The translations under genes and the position numbers were made by a program. From Betaproteobacteria bacterium (GTDB taxonomy: Bacteria > Pseudomonadota > Gammaproteobacteria > Burkholderiales > SG8-39), in the NCBI GenBank assembly GCA_029858545.1, contig JAOUFA010000053.1:1-13882 (forward strand): a stretch of 13,882 nt of DNA, in the 5' to 3' direction. The notes below the pieces were generated by a model, which was given only the letters and a program-made list of their open reading frames with translations, was not told where the DNA came from and did not search any database. Below are positions 1 to 7,542 of this stretch, in pieces (position 1 is the stretch's first letter; the number at the start of each line of letters is the position of its first letter).

Positions 1-568
1 CGCGTACCGCGCGCAGGCGCTCGATCAATTCTTCGACGATGCGCGGCGAGAGTCCCTGCGAGAGTTCGTCGACCAGCAGCAGCTCGGGCGCGCAGGCGAG
101 CGCCGCGCCGATCGCGAGCATCTGGCGCTCGCCGCCCGAGAGGTAGCCGGCCTCGCGCGCGCGCAGGCGCGCGAGCGCGGGAAAGAATTCGTACACCTGC
201 GCGGCGAGGCGCTTCGTATCCGCGCCCGCGCGCGGCACCACCGCCTCGATGTTTTCCGCGACCGTGAGGTTCTCGAACACCTTGCCGCGCTCGGGCACCA
301 GCGCGATGCCCAGGCGCGTGACGCGGTGCGGCGGCAGCTGGTCGATCGGCTCGCCGTGGTAGCGGATCGTGCCGTCGGTGACGCGCGCGTCGTCGAGACC
401 GATGAAGCCCGAGATCGCGCGCAGCGTGGTGGTCTTGCCTGCGCCGTTCGAGCCGAGCAGCGCGACGATCGCTCCCTTCGGCACCTCGAGCGACACACCC
501 TGCACCGCGGTGATCACACGGTGGTAGGTCACTTCAAGTTTCTCGACGGTGAGAAGGGGCTGGCTCAT
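1..568 (-). CDS. livF: Branched-chain-type ABC transporter ATP-binding protein, LivF-like (3' part off the window)
   Basis: Cytoplasmic ATPase that powers a Liv-type (HAAT family) importer together with the LivH and LivM permeases encoded just upstream. The first 189 residues are visible, against about 235 for the family, so the C-terminus lies beyond the left edge. The Walker A motif GSNGAGKT is at residues 39-46, a Liv-style VPERGKVF segment at 91-98, the signature LSGGE at 143-147, and Walker B LLLVDE at 163-168. It lacks the insertion typical of LivG, so LivF is the better label. The ATG overlaps the livM stop as ATGA, which fixes the start and implies translational coupling. The switch segment reads DELSQGLSP where DEPSLGLAP is usual, a mild deviation. 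No LivG gene lies between livM and this gene; it may follow off the window. The symbol is given by family resemblance and does not imply an amino-acid substrate. Confidence 0.93.
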   Translation of the reverse strand, partial: MSQPLLTVEKLEVTYHRVITAVQGVSLEVPKGAIVALLGSNGAGKTTTLRAISGFIGLDDARVTDGTIRYHGEPIDQLPPHRVTRLGIALVPERGKVFENLTVAENIEAVVPRAGADTKRLAAQVYEFFPALARLRAREAGYLSGGERQMLAIGAALACAPELLLVDELSQGLSPRIVEELIERLRAVR

Positions 569-1638
569 TTCGACCCGGACAAGGGTTTCTGCCTGAACGG
601 CCAGAGCAGGAACCAGTTCTGCGCGCGCCGCCACAGGCCGACGAGGCCCTGCGGCTCGAAGACCAGAAACAGGATCATCGCCAGGCCGAAGGCGGCGTAA
701 TTGATCGCGAATACCACTCCCGAGAGGTCTTCGGCGAGGCCGAGCGCCGCCATCGCTGCCTCGATCGCGTAGGGAAACAGCACCACGAACACGCTGCCGA
801 GGAGCGCACCGAGGATCGAACCCATGCCGCCGATGATCACCATCGCCACGTACTGGATGGTGAGGAACATCGAGAAGGCCTCGACCGAGACGAAGCCGCG
901 GTAGTAGGCGAACAGGCATCCGGCCACCGAGGTGAGCGTGGACGAGACGACGAAGGCCGAGAGCTTGGCGCGCGGTACGCTGATGCCGAGCGCCTCGGCG
1001 ACCGCTTCGCGGCCGTGGATCGCACGCCAGGCGCGTCCGGTCCTCGCGCGCAGCAGGTTGAGGCTGAAGAGCACCGCGGCGATCGATGCGCCGAGCAGCA
1101 CGAAATACCAGGCGCGCGCGTCCGAGAGCGCCCGGCCGAAGAGTTGCGGCGGGTCGATCACCACGCCGGTGGAAAAACCTCGTTTGGTTTCGTACTCCGA
1201 GCCCAGATAGATCACGATGAAGTGCAGCGCGAGGGTCGAGACCGCGAGGTAGAGGCCGCGCAGCCGCAGGCTCGGCAGCCCGAAGACCAGACCCAGCAAG
1301 GCGCCGACCGCGGCGCTCGCGGGCAGCGTCACCCAGAACGGCGCGGCGAGTTCCTTGAAGAGTATCCCGGTGGTGAAGGCGCCGGCGGCGAGCAGACCCG
1401 CGTGGCCGAGCGAGATCTGCCCGGCGTACCCGGTGAGCAGCATCAGCGCCACCGCGCCGACCGAGGCGAGCAGCACCTGGTTGGCGAGATCTAGCGCGAA
1501 GGGGCCGGCGACGAAGGGGTAGGCGGCGAGGATCACCGCGAATACCGCGAGCGAGGCCTTCTGCGTGCGCGTGTCGACGAGCGCGAAATCGCGCTCGTAG
1601 CGGGTGCGGAAATAGCCGCTTGACCTCGGCGCGCTCAT
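565..1638 (-). CDS. livM: Branched-chain-type ABC transporter permease, LivM-like
   Basis: Inner-membrane permease that pairs with LivH to form the translocation pore. The product has 357 residues, normal for LivM. After a polar N-terminus of about 28 residues come many hydrophobic segments. Family hallmarks are GYAGQISLGHAG (residues 70-81) and LRLRGLYLAVSTLA (124-137). The cytoplasmic loop for ATPase docking is near residues 205-220 (RAIHGREAVAEALGIS). An in-frame ATG lies 13 codons upstream at 1677. The start at 1638 is preferred because it forms an ATGA overlap with the livH stop and because the extra upstream residues overlap the livH coding end. The stop in turn overlaps the start of livF by ATGA. 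The two overlaps indicate equimolar, coupled synthesis of the transporter core. Confidence 0.93.
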   Translation of the reverse strand: MSAPRSSGYFRTRYERDFALVDTRTQKASLAVFAVILAAYPFVAGPFALDLANQVLLASVGAVALMLLTGYAGQISLGHAGLLAAGAFTTGILFKELAAPFWVTLPASAAVGALLGLVFGLPSLRLRGLYLAVSTLALHFIVIYLGSEYETKRGFSTGVVIDPPQLFGRALSDARAWYFVLLGASIAAVLFSLNLLRARTGRAWRAIHGREAVAEALGISVPRAKLSAFVVSSTLTSVAGCLFAYYRGFVSVEAFSMFLTIQYVAMVIIGGMGSILGALLGSVFVVLFPYAIEAAMAALGLAEDLSGVVFAINYAAFGLAMILFLVFEPQGLVGLWRRAQNWFLLWPFRQKPLSGSK

Positions 1639-2504
1639 ACCCGGTCCAGCTCCTCTTTGCTGCCGAACAGGCCCCACGGCCGGACCACCAGCATCGCGAG
1701 CAGCACGATAAAGGGCACCACGTCGGAGAGCAGCGGATCGACGTAGTAGATCAGCAGCACCTCGGCCCCGGCAATGATCAGCGCGCCGACGAGCGCCCCC
1801 AGGAGACTATCGAGTCCACCGACCAGCGCTGCGGGAAAGGCCTTCAGGCCGATCGTCACCAGGGTGCTCTCCAGCCCCGCGTCGCAGGCGAGCAGCATTC
1901 CGGCGAGTCCTCCGGTGAAGGTGGCGAGCCCCCAGGCGAGCGCATAGATGCCGTGCAGCCCGATGCCGCGCTGCGCCGCGAGCAGCGGATTCTGACCCGC
2001 CGCGCGCATGCGGATGCCCCAGCGCGTGGCGCGCAGGAACGCGAACAGTCCCGCGTAGGCAGCGGCGTTGCACAGCACCAGCGCCAGGCTCGCCACCGAA
2101 ATGCGCGCCCCGCCGAGAGGGATCGAATAGTTGGTCCAGCCGAGCATGTCGAGCGGATGCAGGGTCTGCGTGCCGAAGGCGAGCACCATCGCGCCGCGCA
2201 GCAGGATGCCGAGCGCGATCGTCGCGAGTACCGCGGCGAGCACCGACTCGCCGGTCATGCGCCACATCAGCGCCCCGTACACCGCGAAGCCGACCGCGAG
2301 CGCGACGAGCGCCGACGCGGCGAGTGCGATCAGCGGATGGCCGGCAAACAGCGACGCGCTCGCGTACAGCCCGTAGGCGCCGAGCATCATCAGTTCGCCG
2401 TGCGCGAGCGTGAGCACGCGGCTTACGCGGTAGATCAGCACATAGCCGCAGCTGATCAGCGCGTAGATCGAGGCGAGGACGAGGATGTTGACCGCGAGTT
2501 GCAT
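1635..2504 (-). CDS. livH: Branched-chain-type ABC transporter permease, LivH-like
   Basis: Inner-membrane permease, partner of LivM. The 289 residues match the usual LivH length. The protein begins directly with a membrane segment, as LivH proteins do, and has the characteristic LTLAHGELMMLGAY motif at residues 31-44. The ATPase-contact loop is around residues 163-183 (RAAGQNPLLAAQRGIGL). The C-terminus ends with the family-typical VVRPWGLFG. The start ATG has no clear Shine-Dalgarno sequence; the family-like N-terminus supports it anyway. A 63-base gap separates it from the solute-binding protein gene upstream. Its stop overlaps the livM start. Confidence 0.93.
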   Translation of the reverse strand: MQLAVNILVLASIYALISCGYVLIYRVSRVLTLAHGELMMLGAYGLYASASLFAGHPLIALAASALVALAVGFAVYGALMWRMTGESVLAAVLATIALGILLRGAMVLAFGTQTLHPLDMLGWTNYSIPLGGARISVASLALVLCNAAAYAGLFAFLRATRWGIRMRAAGQNPLLAAQRGIGLHGIYALAWGLATFTGGLAGMLLACDAGLESTLVTIGLKAFPAALVGGLDSLLGALVGALIIAGAEVLLIYYVDPLLSDVVPFIVLLAMLVVRPWGLFGSKEELDRV

Positions 2505-2567
2505 GGGCGCAGGAGACCCCGCGCGACACGCTTGGCTGCGCGCCGCGCCGGATCGATAAGGGCGTGC
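2505..2567 (-). other. livK-livH intergenic spacer with possible stem-loop
   Basis: This 63-base spacer is the longest gap inside the importer operon. On the minus strand it can form a GC-rich stem (CCGGCGCG against CGCGCGGG, one mismatch, about 18 bases between the arms) with no T-run after it. In many importer operons a hairpin after the solute-binding protein gene stabilises that part of the mRNA, so the binding protein is made in excess over the permeases. That role is inference; a GC-rich spacer forms such stems easily by chance. Confidence 0.25.
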
Positions 2568-3734
2568 CTATTTTCTGACTTCGATCGCCTGCCAGTCCTG
2601 CATGCGCTCGATGCGGTTCGACGCGGTGTTCCAGTGCCAGACGCGGTAATACTGGGTGGTACGGAAGTGGTTGTCCCGGGTCCACTCGAGCGCGCCGCCG
2701 CGCAGTCCCTTCAGATCCACCTTGAGATGGCTCATCGCCGCCTGGAGCTTTTGCGGGGTCGGCGGCCAGGGGGTGTTCTTCAGCGCCGCCTCGATCACCA
2801 GGCCGGAAATGAAGCCCTCGGTCAGATAGCTCACCGGATACTTGATATCCGCCTGTTTCGCGATGGCCGCGATTTCGGCATGCACGGGCAGTTCGTCGAT
2901 CGTCAGCGCGTTGGTGCCGACGATGTAGAACTCGGCATCCTTCACGCGCGCAAGGTCCTCCTCGGCATTCAGGTGGCCCCAGGTGATATAGCCGCCGTTC
3001 CAGCCCAGGCGGCGCAGTGCCTCGAAGGTGCGCACCTGCGATACCCAGGGCGACCAGGAATAGACCCAGTTCGGGTTGGCGTCCTTTAGTTTGGTGGCAA
3101 AGGGCGTGTAGTCGGGCGTCGGCGGCGGGGTGATCTGCTTATCGACCGGCGTCATGCCGAGCGTTTTCGCGAGCCCCTCGGCGTAGTCAATCTCGGCACG
3201 CGCGATGGGTATCGCCATGGCGGCAAGCCCGAGCCGCACCGGCCCGGTCGCGCGCTTCTTCACGAAGCCGAGCGCGGCCTGCGAATCGAGCGTCGCGCCG
3301 AACGCGGTCGAGCAGAACTGCAGCGCATCGGCGGGCGGGAAGGTTTCCTTCGGGCAGACCGCGCCAGCGAAGTAGAGCGGCACGCCGGCGCGCTTCGCCT
3401 CGGCGACCATCGGTGCGTAGGTCGACGAAAGGCTGGTGTTCACGAGCATCAGCACCTTGTCCTGGGCGATGAGCTTTTTCGCGTCGGAGGCGGCCTTCGA
3501 CGGCTGGGCACCGTTGTCCTGCACGATCAGGTGTACCGGTTTGCCGTTGATCCCGCCCCTGGCATTGACGTGATCGAGATAGGCCTTCATCGCCTCGACT
3601 ACCGGTGCGTAGGTGGCGGCCGTGGGACCGGTCATCGCCGCCGACACGCCAATCACATAGCCATCCTGCGCCTGCGCGGGCTGGAGTCCGGCGGAGAGCG
3701 CCGCCATGCTTGCTACCGCAATAATGTGCTTCAT
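2568..3734 (-). CDS. livK: Periplasmic solute-binding protein of Liv-type ABC importer (Peripla_BP_6-like)
   Basis: Periplasmic receptor that delivers substrate to LivHMF. The 388 residues start with a Sec signal peptide of about 22 residues (K2, hydrophobic stretch, predicted cleavage after AQA). The mature part begins with GYVIGVSAAMTGPTAA, the usual first strand and ligand loop of type I Leu/Ile/Val-binding proteins. GGINGKPVHLIVQDNG (residues 60-75) and DAKKLIAQDKVLMLVN are also typical of the fold. Two cysteines (C127 and C141) could form a disulfide. The start has a good ribosome site, GGAGG at 3740-3744, five bases before the ATG. The gene lies 20 bases after the acyl-CoA ligase. It resembles the members found beside acyl-CoA ligases and aromatic-acid genes more than true leucine-binding proteins (inference), so the ligand is probably a carboxylic acid. 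The symbol reflects family only. Confidence 0.9.
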   Translation of the reverse strand: MKHIIAVASMAALSAGLQPAQAQDGYVIGVSAAMTGPTAATYAPVVEAMKAYLDHVNARGGINGKPVHLIVQDNGAQPSKAASDAKKLIAQDKVLMLVNTSLSSTYAPMVAEAKRAGVPLYFAGAVCPKETFPPADALQFCSTAFGATLDSQAALGFVKKRATGPVRLGLAAMAIPIARAEIDYAEGLAKTLGMTPVDKQITPPPTPDYTPFATKLKDANPNWVYSWSPWVSQVRTFEALRRLGWNGGYITWGHLNAEEDLARVKDAEFYIVGTNALTIDELPVHAEIAAIAKQADIKYPVSYLTEGFISGLVIEAALKNTPWPPTPQKLQAAMSHLKVDLKGLRGGALEWTRDNHFRTTQYYRVWHWNTASNRIERMQDWQAIEVRK

Positions 3735-3754
3735 ATCTTCCTCCTCGTTGTCGC

Positions 3755-5692
3755 TCAGCCTTGTTGAACACTCTTGTTGAATACATCCCCCGCGCCGGCG
3801 GCGAGCAGCCGCTCCTCGCGGTCATCGTACATCGATTCGACCAGTTCACTGAAGCGTTCGATCATCAGCGAGCGCTTGACCTTGCGCGTCGGCGTGACGG
3901 GTTCGCCTTCCTCCTCGGGGTCGAGCGTCTTGGGAAGGATGCGGAAAGCTTTCACCTGTTCCACGCGTGCGAGTTCGCCGTTCACCCGTTCCACCTCGCG
4001 CGCGAGCAGTCCTCGCACCTCGGCATGTTCGGCGAGGCTGGTGAAGCCCGTATAGGTAATGTTGCGGCCGCGTGCCCAGTCCGACACCGTGTCGAGATCG
4101 ATCTCGATCAGCGCGCTGAGATATTTCCGGCCGTGGCCGATCACCACCGCCTCGGCGACGTAGGCGCTGGAGCGCAGCAAATTCTCGATATGCGAGGGCG
4201 AGAGTGTCTTGCCGCCCGAGGTGACGAGAAAATCGCGCGCTCGGTCGACGATGCGCAGCCTGCCGCCGTCCAGGCGTCCGACATCGCCGGTGCGCAGCCA
4301 GCCCCGCGATTCGCCTTCCTGCGGCAGCACTTCGGCGCTGGCCTCGGGCTTGCCCCAGTAGCCCTCGAAGAGGTCGGGGCTCGTGACGAGGATCTCGCCC
4401 TCGTCCGCGCGGTCGGCGTTCGCCCGTTCGCCGGCGAGTTTCACCTGCCAGCCCTCGGGGACGCTGCCGACGTCCCCCGGTCGCGGAAAGGGGCCGCGCT
4501 GGCCGGCGATGATGCCGCCCGCGGTCTCCGTCTGGCCGTACATCTCGACGACGTTGACGCCCCAGATCTGCCACAGCGCCATGGTGTCGGTGGGCAGCGG
4601 CGCGCCGCCCGAGACGAGCAGTTCGAGCGCATCGAGTCCCAGTTTGTTGAGCAGCGGGCGAAATACCGCCGCGCGCGCGAGCGCGTAGGCGATCGATACC
4701 GGCTCGCGGCCCTCCCAGCGCGCGCGCGCCCGGGCCCGCCCGATGCGCATCGCGACCTCGTAGGCGAGGCGTTTCGTCGGCGAGCTGCTGGCGATTCCCA
4801 CCAGCACCTGCGCGGCGAACTTCTGCAGGTAGCGCGGCACGGTGAAGAGCACCGTCGGCGCGACCTCGAACAGCGTCAGCGGCAGGTCCTCGATATCCTC
4901 GCCGAAGTGCGGCACCAGGCGCGAGAACAGCGGCAGCGTGACCGCGACGTCGCGTCCGAGAACATGACACAGCGGCAGATAGACCACCGTGCGATGTTCG
5001 CGTTCGGCGAGCGTCGCATAGTGCACGACGATATTGGCCGCCGCGGCGAGATGCCTGCCATGGGCGACGAGCGCCCCCTTGGGATCGCCCGTGGTGCCCG
5101 AGGTGTAGACGATGAACGCGGGCGAGGCCGGGTCGATGCGGCGCGCGAGATCTTCGAGCGTGGCCGCGTCCGCGTCACCACCCGATGCGAGCAACGCGTC
5201 GAAAGTCACCAGGCGCGCATCGTCATAGGCGAACATCGCCGAGTCGTCGATCACGACGATGCGCCGCAGGCCGGGCAGCCGGTCACCGAGCGCGAGGATA
5301 CGGTCGACGTACTCCTGATTCTCGGCGACGAACAGGACCGCGCCGCCGTCGCGCATCTGGTACTCGACTTCGGTGCCCGATGCGGTGGGATAGATGCCGT
5401 AGGTGATCGCGCCGGCGGATTGTGCGCCGAGGTCGCAGAGCATCCATTCCTCGCAGGCGTCGCCCATGATCGCGACGCGCTCACCGGGTGCCAGGCCGAG
5501 CGCCTGAAAGCCGCGTGCGCAACGCGCGACCCGCGCGGCGTACTCGCTCCAGCTGCGCTCGCGATAAAGCCCCATTTGCTTGGCGCGGTACGCGATGCCG
5601 CCGGGTTCGGCTCGTGCGCGCTCGGCGAGCAGCAGCGGCGCGCTCTTGCGCCGCAATTCGTCGTAGCTTGGCAGGCGCAACGGCGTCGTCAT
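3755..5692 (-). CDS. AMP-forming acyl-CoA ligase (long-chain acyl-CoA synthetase family, COG1022-like)
   Basis: Activates a carboxylic acid with ATP and CoA to an acyl-CoA through an acyl-adenylate. The 645 residues fit the FAA1/long-chain type. Visible ANL-superfamily motifs in order are the phosphate loop YTSGTTGDPKG (196-206), MYGQTE (384-389), LRTGD (466-470), the hinge DRARDFLVTSGGK (483-495) and C-terminal TPTRKVKR, where K604 matches the catalytic lysine of the adenylation half-reaction. No signal peptide or membrane segment is seen, so the enzyme is cytoplasmic. The ATG overlaps the stop of the TetR gene as ATGA, which rules out the longer in-frame extension upstream that would run through that gene in another frame. 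Placed between a regulator and a complete importer, it probably traps the imported acid as a CoA ester. Chain length or aromatic preference cannot be read from the sequence. Confidence 0.92.
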   Translation of the reverse strand: MTTPLRLPSYDELRRKSAPLLLAERARAEPGGIAYRAKQMGLYRERSWSEYAARVARCARGFQALGLAPGERVAIMGDACEEWMLCDLGAQSAGAITYGIYPTASGTEVEYQMRDGGAVLFVAENQEYVDRILALGDRLPGLRRIVVIDDSAMFAYDDARLVTFDALLASGGDADAATLEDLARRIDPASPAFIVYTSGTTGDPKGALVAHGRHLAAAANIVVHYATLAEREHRTVVYLPLCHVLGRDVAVTLPLFSRLVPHFGEDIEDLPLTLFEVAPTVLFTVPRYLQKFAAQVLVGIASSSPTKRLAYEVAMRIGRARARARWEGREPVSIAYALARAAVFRPLLNKLGLDALELLVSGGAPLPTDTMALWQIWGVNVVEMYGQTETAGGIIAGQRGPFPRPGDVGSVPEGWQVKLAGERANADRADEGEILVTSPDLFEGYWGKPEASAEVLPQEGESRGWLRTGDVGRLDGGRLRIVDRARDFLVTSGGKTLSPSHIENLLRSSAYVAEAVVIGHGRKYLSALIEIDLDTVSDWARGRNITYTGFTSLAEHAEVRGLLAREVERVNGELARVEQVKAFRILPKTLDPEEEGEPVTPTRKVKRSLMIERFSELVESMYDDREERLLAAGAGDVFNKSVQQG

Positions 5693-6309
5693 CGCGCGCG
5701 CGGCGCCGGCTTCGCCGCCACGCCCTCGATCATGAAGCGCGCGTAGTTCCTGACGATGCGCTCGAGGCTCGCGCCCGGCTCCAGCCCGTACCAGGCGGTC
5801 GCCGCGTTGCACATGCCGATCAGCGCGAGCGCCGCCATGCGACAGTCGAGGTCGCGCCGGAATTCTCCCGAGCGCGCGCCCTGCGCGAACACCTGTTCGA
5901 CGATCTTCTCGTAGCGCCGTGCGAGGCGGCGCACGCGGGGGCGCAGGTCGGGCGGCAGGTAGCGGCGTTCGCGCTGGAACACGTGCACGTAGGCGGCGCG
6001 CTCGCGCATCGGCTCGAGGTGATTGCGCAGCAGCGCGGTGAGCTTCGCGGTGGCGCGGGCTCCGCCCGCGGCGACCGCGGCCGCGCCCTCGGCGTAGCCC
6101 GCGACGCCGCGCTCGCACACGAGTTTGAGCGCCTTTTCCTTCGACGGGAAATAGTAATAGAGGCTCGCCTGGCGCATGCCCAGCACGTCGGCGATATCCT
6201 GGGTCGAGGCGCCATGATAGCCGCGCCGCGCGAACACCTGCGCAGCGGCGGCGATGATCTCCTCCTCGCGGCGGCGCGTACTGGGTGCTGATGCGGCGAC
6301 CCTGGCCAT
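5689..6309 (-). CDS. TetR-family transcriptional regulator, first gene of the importer/ligase operon
   Basis: DNA-binding regulator of 206 residues, normal for the family. The N-terminal helix-turn-helix covers about residues 33-60 (STQDIADVLG, then the recognition-helix region MRQASLYYYFPSKEKAL), the most conserved part of TetR proteins. The C-terminal half is variable and ends in AWYGLEPGASLERIVRNYA, similar in style to regulators of acyl-CoA metabolism such as KstR2 and PaaR; this resemblance is from memory and approximate. The ATG has a strong ribosome site, GGGAGG at 6315-6320. Its stop overlaps the acyl-CoA ligase start, so regulator and regulated genes share one mRNA and autoregulation is expected. 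The palindrome in the 67-base divergent region just upstream is the obvious operator candidate. The inducer is probably the substrate or its CoA ester (inference). Confidence 0.92.
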   Translation of the reverse strand: MARVAASAPSTRRREEEIIAAAAQVFARRGYHGASTQDIADVLGMRQASLYYYFPSKEKALKLVCERGVAGYAEGAAAVAAGGARATAKLTALLRNHLEPMRERAAYVHVFQRERRYLPPDLRPRVRRLARRYEKIVEQVFAQGARSGEFRRDLDCRMAALALIGMCNAATAWYGLEPGASLERIVRNYARFMIEGVAAKPAPRAR

Positions 6310-6335
6310 GGCCTCCTCCCGGTTGGGCTCCTCAC

Positions 6336-6353
6336 TTCTATTGTATTATAGAA
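6336..6353. promoter_or_regulatory. Candidate TetR operator in a divergent promoter
   Basis: An 18-base imperfect palindrome, TTCTAT-N6-ATAGAA, lies midway between the two divergent genes, 26 bases before the TetR start and 23 before the MetE-like start. It is a strikingly AT-rich island in GC-rich DNA. The minus strand reads a perfect TATAAT at 6345-6350 and the plus strand reads TATTAT at 6344-6349, so -10-like hexamers for both directions sit inside the palindrome. No good -35 is seen for either direction; TTGGGC at 6323-6328 is the best on the plus strand, with a short 15-base spacer. A dimeric repressor bound here would block both transcripts. Operator size and placement suit TetR regulators, but binding is inferred. 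Confidence 0.55.
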
Positions 6354-6365
6354 TTTCCAGAAAGC

Positions 6366-6371
6366 AGGAGG
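6366..6371 (+). promoter_or_regulatory. Ribosome binding site of the MetE-like gene
   Basis: A perfect AGGAGG lies five bases before the ATG at 6377. It decides the start: the reading frame stays open upstream to 6254, but those codons would run through the divergent promoter and into the TetR gene. Confidence 0.8.
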
Positions 6372-6376
6372 CAGGC

Positions 6377-7507
6377 ATGGCTAGCGTTTCCGGCACCGAC
6401 ATCAATTCGAACGGGCGTCCGCCGTTTCGCGCAGATCACATCGGCAGTCTGCTGCGGCCGCAGGAATTGCGTACCGCGTTCCGCCAGCATGCCGCGGGGA
6501 GCATCGATGATCACGCGTTCCGCGCCGCGCAGGACAGGGCGATCCGCGAGGTGCTGAAACTGCAGGAGGAATGCGGCCTGCAGGTGGTCACCGACGGCGA
6601 GTTCCGGCGCATCTCCTACTGGGAGAAGTTCGTACGGCTGACTCAGGGGCTGACGGTGAAGGAGGCCGTGTTCAAGTTCCACGACGAGCACGGCCACGAA
6701 AGCGATTTCACCGCACCCTATGTCACCGCCAAGGTGGGGCGGCGCGCGCCGATCACGCTCGATGAATTCGAATTCGTCGGGCCGCTCACGCGCGCGCTGC
6801 CGAAGATCACCATGCCGGCGCCCTCGACGATGCACCTGTACCGCTTCACCGACTACTCGGCGCCGGGACTGTACCGCGACGCGGCGGAGTTCTTCGCCGA
6901 TCTGGGCAGGGTCTACCAGCAGGAAATCGCGGATCTCGCCAGGGCCGGCGCGCGCTACGTGCAGCTGGACGAGGTCGCGATCGCGATGCTGTGCGACCCG
7001 GCGGCGCGCGCGCGGGTGCAGGCCGCGGGCGAGGATCCGGACCGGCTGGTCGATCTCTACGTGCAGGCGATCAACGAGGCGGTGAAGAACCTGCCGCCGC
7101 ACATGGTGGTCGGCGTGCATATGTGCCGCGGCAACTACAAGGGGATGTACCTCTCGGAGGGCGGCTACGACTCGATCGCCGAGCGGCTCTTCAACCGCGC
7201 CAACGTCAACCACTTCCTGCTGGAATTCGACACGCCGCGCGCGGGCGATTTCGCGCCGTTGCGCGCGCTGCCCAAGAACAAGGGCGTGGTGCTCGGGCTG
7301 GTGAGTTCGAAGACGCCGGTGCTCGAAACGATCGACGCGCTCAAGCGGCGCGCGGACGAAGCGGCGAAGTACGCCGACGCCGGGCGGCTGGCCATCAGCC
7401 CGCAATGCGGTTTTGCGAGCACGATGGGAGGTAACCCGGTGACCGAGGCCGACGAACGGGCGAAGCTGAAGCTGTGCGTGGATGCGGCGCGCGCGATCTG
7501 GGGGTGA
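6377..7507 (+). CDS. MetE-like catalytic-core protein (cobalamin-independent methionine synthase II family)
   Basis: Predicted zinc-dependent methyltransferase acting on a thiol such as homocysteine. The 376 residues match only the C-terminal catalytic half of MetE (about 750 residues); the N-terminal folate-binding half is absent. The N-terminus has the family motif FRADHIGSLLRP (residues 17-28). The four zinc ligands known from MetE are all present by position: H248 and C250 (GVHMCRGN), E283 (LLEFDTPRAGD) and C344 (SPQCGF). QLDE at 196-199 matches the conserved substrate-pocket segment. Core-only members include folate-independent methionine synthases that use other methyl donors, and relatives that act on other thiols, such as epoxyalkane:coenzyme M transferase. 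The methyl donor and thiol here cannot be assigned. It is the only plus-strand gene and shares a promoter region with the TetR/ligase/importer operon, so it may serve that pathway rather than general methionine synthesis. Confidence 0.85.
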   Translation: MASVSGTDINSNGRPPFRADHIGSLLRPQELRTAFRQHAAGSIDDHAFRAAQDRAIREVLKLQEECGLQVVTDGEFRRISYWEKFVRLTQGLTVKEAVFKFHDEHGHESDFTAPYVTAKVGRRAPITLDEFEFVGPLTRALPKITMPAPSTMHLYRFTDYSAPGLYRDAAEFFADLGRVYQQEIADLARAGARYVQLDEVAIAMLCDPAARARVQAAGEDPDRLVDLYVQAINEAVKNLPPHMVVGVHMCRGNYKGMYLSEGGYDSIAERLFNRANVNHFLLEFDTPRAGDFAPLRALPKNKGVVLGLVSSKTPVLETIDALKRRADEAAKYADAGRLAISPQCGFASTMGGNPVTEADERAKLKLCVDAARAIWG

Positions 7508-7542
7508 GACGACCAGATTCGCGGCGATCGGGCTAGGCCCAC

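Noticed and set aside
1639..1677. Alternative livM start 13 codons upstream
   Set aside because: The start at 1638 makes an ATGA overlap with livH, the same arrangement as two other junctions in this operon. The additional residues look like out-of-frame livH sequence.
1620..3089. Plus-strand open frame of 489 codons across livH and livK
   Set aside because: It spans two well-supported minus-strand genes and their gap, with low-complexity charged composition, and is an artefact of GC-rich third positions.
3761..5746. Long plus-strand open frame of 661 codons opposite the acyl-CoA ligase
   Set aside because: The minus-strand frame has full ANL-family motifs. The plus-strand translation is rich in Arg, His, Gln and Asp with no domain, as expected for an antisense shadow in high-GC DNA.
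5693..6118. N-terminal extension of the acyl-CoA ligase (787-residue reading)
   Set aside because: The extra 142 residues are Arg-rich and lie entirely within the TetR gene in another frame; the ligase family starts where the ATGA start is.
6254..6376. Upstream in-frame extension of the MetE-like gene to 6254
   Set aside because: It would run through the TetR coding region and the divergent promoter. The ATG at 6377 has a perfect AGGAGG at the right distance and gives the family-typical N-terminus.
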